A stretch of 64,000 nt of DNA from Climacteris rufus. Taxonomy: Eukaryota; Chordata; Aves; Passeriformes; Climacteridae. The notes beneath the pieces are model-generated. The model saw only the letters and a program-made list of their open reading frames with translations, did no database searches and had not been told where the DNA came from. The position numbers and the translations under genes are program-made. Location: positions 158,545-222,544 of the forward strand of contig VZRZ01008247.1 in NCBI GenBank assembly GCA_013398175.1. The letters are read 5' to 3'. Each line of letters opens with the position of its first letter. Within the stretch, counting starts at the first letter, position 1. Shown piece by piece: positions 15,801 through 24,800 of the stretch.

Positions 15801-18800
15801 ATAAGCTTATACATGGTAGGCTGGAAAAAGCTCTAATGTACAATGGGAGTTAGGAAGTTGTGTGCAGTGTGTAATATATATAACTGTTCTTTCATGTTCA
15901 TCACTTCTTCCAAAAAAATACTTGCATCTTTTGATGGCTGTAAGTCAATTCTGCCAAAGTGACTGAAGTCAGAAAGCACAAAAAATACTCAGAAATTTCA
16001 TGAAAACTAGAACATAAATTGAGGAGGAGAGTAGTATTAAAAAGCAGTGGACATATATGTTTAAAAAAAACCTGCATTTCATTAATTACAGCTCTCAGTA
16101 TAGGTTATTATAGGACACAGTAGGACTGTGATGTCATAAGTCAAAGTTTTTAAAATACATGTCCAACATGAATAAGTTATGGATTGTTGGATGGCATTTT
16201 TTTCACTTACCGTCCACTTCTTAAACCACACTGCTTTGATATCTATCAGAGCCAAGAAGTACACTGGACTCAAAAAATCTGGAGAGGCAGGATGATTAGG
16301 CTTGTGTTTTACTGACAAAAGTGACAAGGTACTCTCCACTACTTCTTCCATGTACCTTATGACACAAATAGAAAAAAATGAACAGACAACAAAAAAGTCA
16401 CTGAAGTCTTTCCATGAGTAGTAAGGAACAAACTTATCATAAAACCTATGTTCAAATGAATCATAAATATCAACATTAACTTGATTTTGTATGGATATTA
16501 ATTCTTTGTAATATTACTAATAAAATTAACATGCATCTATATTCTCCTAAACTATAACATCTTTTGTTAAGTGCTAAATACTACACTTGCTACACTTGCA
16601 TCCAAACTATTTTTTTGTTCAAAAGTACTTAGAACACTCCAAAAGCTAAGTAAGCAGCTTACTATGAGTACTCCTATGCAACTTCCCCATTCTACTTGTT
16701 CCACCCTCTACTTTTATTTCCCCGGTTATCACTGACCAGGCACTGTGTATCCTATAATCAACCCTTTGCTAAAACTAGATTCATCTTATTATATGTGAAT
16801 AATGATTTGATTAAGAAACATTTCCAGGGTTTTGAAGGTGACATACTTTTCTGGATGTCGAATCCAGGAAGATGGTGCTTCTTTTTGGTACTCATTTAAA
16901 AGGCGGACCTGAAAACGTAATTATTAAAATTAAAAAATAATTAATGCATGATGTTTCAGTAATGATAGAAAACGTACAGAAAGTTCATTTATACCTTTTT
17001 AAGCAAACGAATTACATCTGTGTTAGATACATCCAGACCAGCTGAAGTATGACGAGAATATTCTCCAGAAAGAAAGTACAACTCCAAGTGTCTTGCTAAA
17101 AAAAAAAAGAGAAACCCAACAACAAAAAACCACTTCATCTTCATGACAACAGTGATAAATAAGACTCTCTTATTCAGCTTCATTATAAAACTTAAATGAT
17201 TTTCAGAAAGCACACAACTCATGAAACCTGAAATGTAGTTAAAAGCACATACCTAAACTTGTATAGACTTCTTTTGTCATATTAAATGGAGAAGAAGAAA
17301 AGGTTTTTGCATAGAACTTAAGAATTTTCTCCTACAGGTGAAAAAACAAGCAATGTATTAAATAGTCATTAACTGTGTATTATAATTGCAAAATAATCAA
17401 TATGTAGAGGCATTATTCTTAATATTACATAAGATTTATCTAGACATCGATACAGATATTAAGCAAGTTTTATAAAAATACAGTTCCTGATCATGGAAAT
17501 CTACAGTTCAAAGGAAATTTTATTCAAATACTTTAACTACAGCACCAATGAAAAGTCTCACTGAGACACATTGAACATAACCTCACTGACATGCCAAGGA
17601 ACATTACTTTTCCATTGGGAATCAATGACTTTTAATTATCACTGTTTTAAAAGAAACTGTTGAAATCAGGTGAAAGAGAAATATACAACAGCAGCTTTCC
17701 TATTTATTTGGGAATCACTTTGAAATTCAAAGAAAAAGAAAAAAGTCTAATTGACATAATAAATAATCTAAAAGCTATTTAAGCAGCTGTCATTTTTTTC
17801 CTCATCACTGTCTATGTAATATTACTATGTATCATTTTCTCATCATCATGGAGCATAAACCTGACTTGAGTAGGAAATATTAACATGATCTTTTTTACAG
17901 AATAGTTTTGTCAAGTTTTTTTACATGCCTTTTGCTAAAAGAAATTCAAACCTCTTCACTGCCATTAAAAGATATGCAAATGAGTACTTCGGTGTCTAAA
18001 AATCCTGTTGAAAGTCTGTTGCAATCCTTTCAACCAAAACTTTCTGGAATCCTGTAGTTCTTTTACTTAAAGAAACAGTTTCTGTGACCCCTACCCAAAT
18101 AATAAAATGTCTTGGAACCACTTCTTACACTTCTTCCACACTGTTTACTTTGGATACACATCTGATAAGCAGATACAAAACATCCTCTTACACTGAATGC
18201 TGCATCAGGATCTGCCAGAGAGATGGTCAGGTGCTCACGCAGACTTGGCCAACTCTCAGAGCTCAGGATATCAGAGGGAGGGGCCAAGCACAGTGTCTGC
18301 AAAGCTTCTTGGCGAACCTGAAGTGGTCAGAAAGATAACACCAAAAATCCATTCACAGCAACCTCTCAAATGTGTAATTTACAATACAAGTCAGAGGCAG
18401 GGAGGGAGGAACAGAACCTGGCTGTAGAAGAGATAAGAATAACAAAACCTTTATTTTCTGCTATATTTTTATGGTAATTTAGACAAAACACCACATCACT
18501 GAGTAGGAAAAAAGCATGTGTTTGAAGAAGCAACAAAACCATTTTAAATAGGTTTTCAATACTGGATCCATGGTTTATGTTCTACCTTCAGCTTGTAACC
18601 AAACGTTTTGTTATCAGGGAATATAGCTCTCTACAGCCCTCAGCTAAGGGAAGTAGACACAGTTATAAGACATTGTATTGTACTGTTGAATTTTCATCAG
18701 CATTCTAAATAACTTCAACTAAATTTGTTTTTCTTTTATTCATAGACAACTGTAAACCTCTAGTAATTTATTTTATCTTACTGAAAGAAACATAGGACAT

Positions 18801-21800
18801 TTAAAAAATATTTAATAGCATCAGCGTTTTTTACCTGATTTGCTAATAAAACTTAACCACAATGTTTATACCAGGTCCTACCTACTATGCCTTTTTCAAC
18901 TGCCAGACAATCCCCAACAATACTACCAAGACAGCACACACAAACTGGTATTTCTCCAAACTTTAAAAATATCAGCAGCTGGTGCTGATTACTGGATAGA
19001 GACACAAATTAGTACTGCTACTGACAGGTAAACAAACCTAACTTGGACTTCATATATTCCACCTGGCAGCAGCTTGTTGACAAATCAGCAGGCGTCTCTC
19101 TCTTCTGACAAGGGTAACTCAAAGGGGAACAAAGAAGTTACCAAGAAGGACAAGGGACATGTATATAAGACAAATAATGTTCATTAACTTTATTTCTCAT
19201 AGAACAACTTCTTTCAAACTGAAAAAGCTCATCTGTAGTACATAGATTCCAAAAAAGGATACTTGCTGCAACACTAGCTTTTGAACCAGATGCTTACAAA
19301 TAATGAAATATTGCATTGTAGAGCAGTTTCTGCACTTAAGCCAAGATATATGAAACAACAAAGATAAATTTCCACTTAGGTACATAGGAACTCTTATGTA
19401 CGTACAGGCTGTTCTCCAATATGCAATAAGCATTCATTTGTATTAACATTTCATTTCTGCTTTTAAACTTACTTCCTTAGGCTGAATAGGGTCAAGCCTT
19501 TCTGCGAGAAGCTGCAATTGTTCTTGACTCATGAAGGCATAACTCTGTAATACACGTTATAAAACGATCGTTAGCATATTTTATTAAACTGAACAGCAGA
19601 AGATTAAAATCATCAGTCTTTCTGATATCTAATTTACTTTTAATAATTAGGACTTCAATATTTATAATAATTTAACAATAAAGTCAACATTCCAAATGTT
19701 TTCTGCTGTTTGCCCAAAGTTAAACTTACGATACTGAAATTACCATGACACATTTTGCTTTGCTTTACTTCAAAGTTTCCTGTATCTTCATAAAATCCCT
19801 TATAATAATTTATTCAGTAAGCAATATAGCACAGTACAGTAGACTGGAAATGAACTGATGTTGTGCTGCTTTTACCATTACCATATCTTTTTCTATACCA
19901 TACTTGGATAGGTACTTTAGAGCACATGGGCATCATATTAATTTCATCTATCATATAATGCCTAAAGGTAGCTAGTATAAGCTTAGCACTTCAAAGTGAA
20001 AGAAAGGTAAATAATTTAGTTTAGGATCTACTAAAGATAGAAAAAAATAATCTTTTTCTTGGGCCATTCTCAGTCTCCACTGACAGACACATCAATTTTG
20101 CAGCATCATGCTTATTTCATAATAAAGATTGAAGACACACTGTACTTGGTTGAAGGAGGAGTCACTGTCAGAACAGTTGTCGGTGTAATAGCCACTCTGA
20201 CGTTCTTTCTTTGTTTTCCTCTCCAGCTCCTTATCACGCATCAGATCTTCTTCAAACTTGTTAATCAAAGCTTCCACAACAACCATCATGACATTCTTCA
20301 AGCCATGCATCATTTCTCTGTACCTTCATAGTAAAGATGGTTTTTAATATTAGAGAACATAAAAATCACTATGTAAAAAGCAAATTAATTGCTAAATCAT
20401 GAATAACTGAATATGACATAATGCTAACTGCACTTGAACTCACTGAATTTGCAGAAATTAATGAATATCAAATGTAAATCCAAAATGAGCAACAAAATAC
20501 ATGGGTACCTTATATTTTTCCATTAACAATATTTCAAAATTACAATAAAACTCTTTTTTCCTTCCAGAACCAATCAATGAAATACCACTAGCATAAGTCT
20601 ATTTTGGAATGTTCTCAGCAAAGCACAACATGAATCCACCGAAAGGGAGTCTCTCCCTGAGAAAACAGGTCAGTTCTCGTCCTTGTTACTGTTTACGTTT
20701 CCTCTAGTTCAACATTCAATTTTTCTTCTGCTATAAACCTCAAGCTCAACCAGTAGAAGTGAACAGATTATCCTGATTCAAGGTCTTGAGTACAGGTCAT
20801 GCACACAAAACACTTTTCTTTCAACAAAACCAGGGTTTTTCTAATTTACATAAATTGAATAATAATATCCACAGGGAAACAATTCAAAATAAAGTGCTTC
20901 AGAAAAACATCCTATTGTAAAATATTGTTGCTTTACTTCAATTTTTTTTTTTTTATTTTAAGGCTACTATTATTTATTTTAAAGTAATCAAAGATACAAA
21001 TTACCATGTTGTGCTTTAATATTCTCTCACATGTAAAATTAAAAATATAAGATACATATTTAGTTCACTGGAGTTTCTTCTACCAATTTTAATGAGCACA
21101 AGAACCCTAAGGACCTGATCCTTGAAACAAAATGATACAAACAGCATCATTTGAAAAACGGTCACCCAAATGTCAATTTTCCAGATGAAAATAAAAACTG
21201 CGTCTTTTTGTTTTCTTATTCTGCAACATATAAAAATGACCAGTGATGCTAAAATCCTAAATACCTCAAAAACTTCTGAGATTTGTTACCAATCTTTTTA
21301 TGCAATAATTCACAACCTTAATTCCAGGATGAGACAAAGCATGACAAATTGCAATGTAGAGTGGGAATATCTGAATTACTTAGCACTGATTTTTATTACG
21401 GTTCAGAATTGTTATTGGTTCAGATCTTAATTTCTCAAAACATGTAATGGAAAAGAGAAAGGAAGATTAAGACAAAGAAGAAACAGGGATGTGAGTTATA
21501 CTCACTCTTTTGATTCACGCGTCATCTTAGTAAGATGTTGGACGAGTGTGTCATAGCCAGACATTTCACCCTGATTTTGAGCAGACATACATTTTTCTGT
21601 TTCTTCTTCAATCACAGGTCCCAAAGTATTTTTTATATATCGTCTAAGGTATTTCACAAACTCGTAGCTGCAAAAAAACCACAAAATTAAAATGTAGTAT
21701 TTACTTGACTTCACCATGAAACATTTTCAAAATTGTATCAACATTCACTATCTTCTCTCCCAGCAGACATGTTACTTTGAGTTAAGGGTTTATGATTTGC

Positions 21801-24800
21801 ATAGAAATAAACTTCAACAGTGTACAATAACACATTAGAGTTTGATTTTCTTCAATATGGTAATTACCACCATATTGTAGGAGGAAACAATACTAAATAT
21901 TTTCTAATTTCTTTTTGTGCTTCTTCTAAAAGTAAAAATCCAGTCAGACAAAAGTTAAGGTTTTGTAGACAAAAAAACTCCATGAGTATCAAGAAATCTA
22001 AAATTCCAAAAAGAAACATTCGTTGGAGCACCACGAACACCACACTCTTATGGTATAACTGTCTGTTATTATTATTTATGCCTTATACACACAAAATTAG
22101 AAGATACACAGAAAACACAGTTTATAAATTAAGCATATGAGCATGCCTATGGCTTATGAAATTCTATGTGTCATAATAGTACACAGATCTCAGTCAAACT
22201 GACAAAACAGCTGTCTGTGATTACACAAACACATTGAATGTAAGGATTTAGCACTCTGCAGTCTTGCGATCAGATACTCACAGACACTTGCTAAAAGAAT
22301 AGAAAAATTAGAGGGAGATTTAAAACTAAAGACTTTCCCTGAGTCCTCCAACTGTGTATTAGCTACAGAAATTGCTAAAGAGTTGTGCTCAGAATAAATC
22401 AGCTTTTCTTTTTGGCTAGTTTTCTATTTGCAGAAAGGGTAAGGCAAATGGAAACATACAAAAAAGTTACCATACATTAACAGTAGATGCATCATTATGT
22501 TTTCATTGTATCAAATGTAGGTGTACAACTACTTCATGTTAATTTGGATAAACTTGAAGAGAGCAAAATTCAAATAAAACAAACAACAACAACAACCTGC
22601 CCAACCCAACAAAACAACAACAAACAAGAAAAAAAACCCACATTAAACCTCTACCAGACCACATATAAGAGACACATAAAAAAAAAAAAAGTGCAGAAAA
22701 TTGTAGCTTGTAGCATGATACTTCTTCACTTGATTGCCTACCTCAGGTTCCAACAGATATATCAGTATTTTTATTTCACCCTGTTTTTCCCTTCTTGTTT
22801 TCAATGAAAGTAACAGAAATACATCCCAAGAAAGATGTAAAACATATTTACTTGTGTTTTCATCTGTGAAATTGCACACAAGTCTCCATTGCACAAACGT
22901 TTTCATGAAACTTTCTTCCCTTTATTTTATAACAGCAACATTTCCCAGGTGTATGTTTTTGTAGTGACTGCTTCACTCTGAAACACACAGCAACCACCTA
23001 ACTATTCACACCACTACGTTTTTGTCTGCTTGATGTCCTAGTCTTCATCTTCTGCATAATTCTTCAACCTTAGAAATTTTTTGTAACAATTACATGTTTC
23101 TGCAATGACAGTACTCCTTCTTCACAAGCAGAATTCAGTCTGATCTGGTAGGGTTTACAAAGGCAGCAAGGTTGGGGTAGTATTAAAAACACCTCAAATA
23201 CAACAGAAAAGGCTACTTATACAGTTTAAAATCCTGATATCTACTACTGCACTTAAGTTTTGTACTTGATCCAGTTTTCCTTTTTATTAGCTCTGTCTGC
23301 ATTTCTGTTTTTTCTACATCAAAGTGGGAACAAAGGATAAAGTAAGGCCTCAAAATCTGGTAAAATCACTGAGTCAAAATAACCATGAGACAGAAACAGT
23401 GATGAACAAAATGCTGAGCTGAACCAGAGCATTGGACAGTCCAAAAGCACACACTTGCAATCTGGATGGATGGGCTAAGAAGAAAGTTTCTTAATGGTCT
23501 CACTAATAAATGGCCATATGACCTCTCTGACCTTCCAGGAAAACCAATTTGTACTGCCATGGGTCACAAACAAGATGAGAATACCTCCAGAAACATTCCA
23601 GCACCAGACAGTAATGCTCATGTTCTCCATTTAAAGCATCACTTGATTTTCCACTAAATATAAGTTAAAACTGTTCTCATTAAAAGAAAGTATCTTTAGG
23701 ATCACCAATTTTCTAACAAAAAAGAAAGCATAATGGATGTCAAGGTTTCATTGTCGTAAAAGAAAAAGATATATAAAAGCATTGCTTCCACCACTTAAAG
23801 ATTTTATTCCCTAACCCTGGCTATTCTATCAAGTTCTCAGAAGAAATACTAACAGAAGTAATTTCACTTTTTTGTTTGGGCTTTATTGTATATATTTTCT
23901 TTAACTAAAAATGTTTTTCTTTCAAAATCACATGTAACTGTCAACTTTGATATATTTGTAACCGTTTACTCTCATGCTTGTTACCTAGTATCCTAGCACT
24001 CAAAATTCACGAGTGCCAACAATAGTGTTATCCAACACAATTTGTAATAAAAATTAAAACTGAGATAAAATATCTTTCAAAGAATCTTCAGAACACACAA
24101 AAACTTCAGAGTTTTAAAATTACAGTGAAAATTTAGATAAACCCTAGTTCTATTTCACTTATTTACTTTTACCTAATTTCTACCACTGACAAAGCAATGC
24201 TAAAACCTAGGTAAATTCAAGAGAATGCAAATAGTACCACTTTTGAAAAAACTGTCAGAGAACCAGGTTTCTCAGAAGAAGTCAAGTCACAGAGCTCTAT
24301 TCCTTATTAAAATGTCCTCAAGGTCATTTCAGCTTGATATTCTCTCAGGTTGTCATAAAATGAATACCAAAAATCTCCCATGTAATAAAAAAATAATCAA
24401 GTTACAACACCATGGAAAAGAAAAACAAGTGTAGCATCCAGAAATCTAGACTATCGCTGGCACCGGGGGCCTGCTCAAGGCCACTCAGCAATAGTCTGGA
24501 AGTGACCCTGGTATGGTGGGGGCTGCAGCTTGCAGTTTGCCCAAACACAGGGTGTCTTCCCGCAGCTCTTTCAGTGCTGGCTCCTCTGGAGGTGAGAGAG
24601 CCCCAGGCCGATGTCGTGGGCACAGGCAAGAATAAAGGCCAGAGAGAAGGGCCTTGGTGTGATTTCCAGCTCTTTTATTCCTGGGGGAAGCAGCAGGAAA
24701 GGCAGGAGTGGGTCCAGGAATCCAGGAGAGGTGGCGCGACGATTGGGAAGAGCTGAAGGCTTCAGAGACCAAAGGCAAGCAAGGGGAAAACACAGGGGTA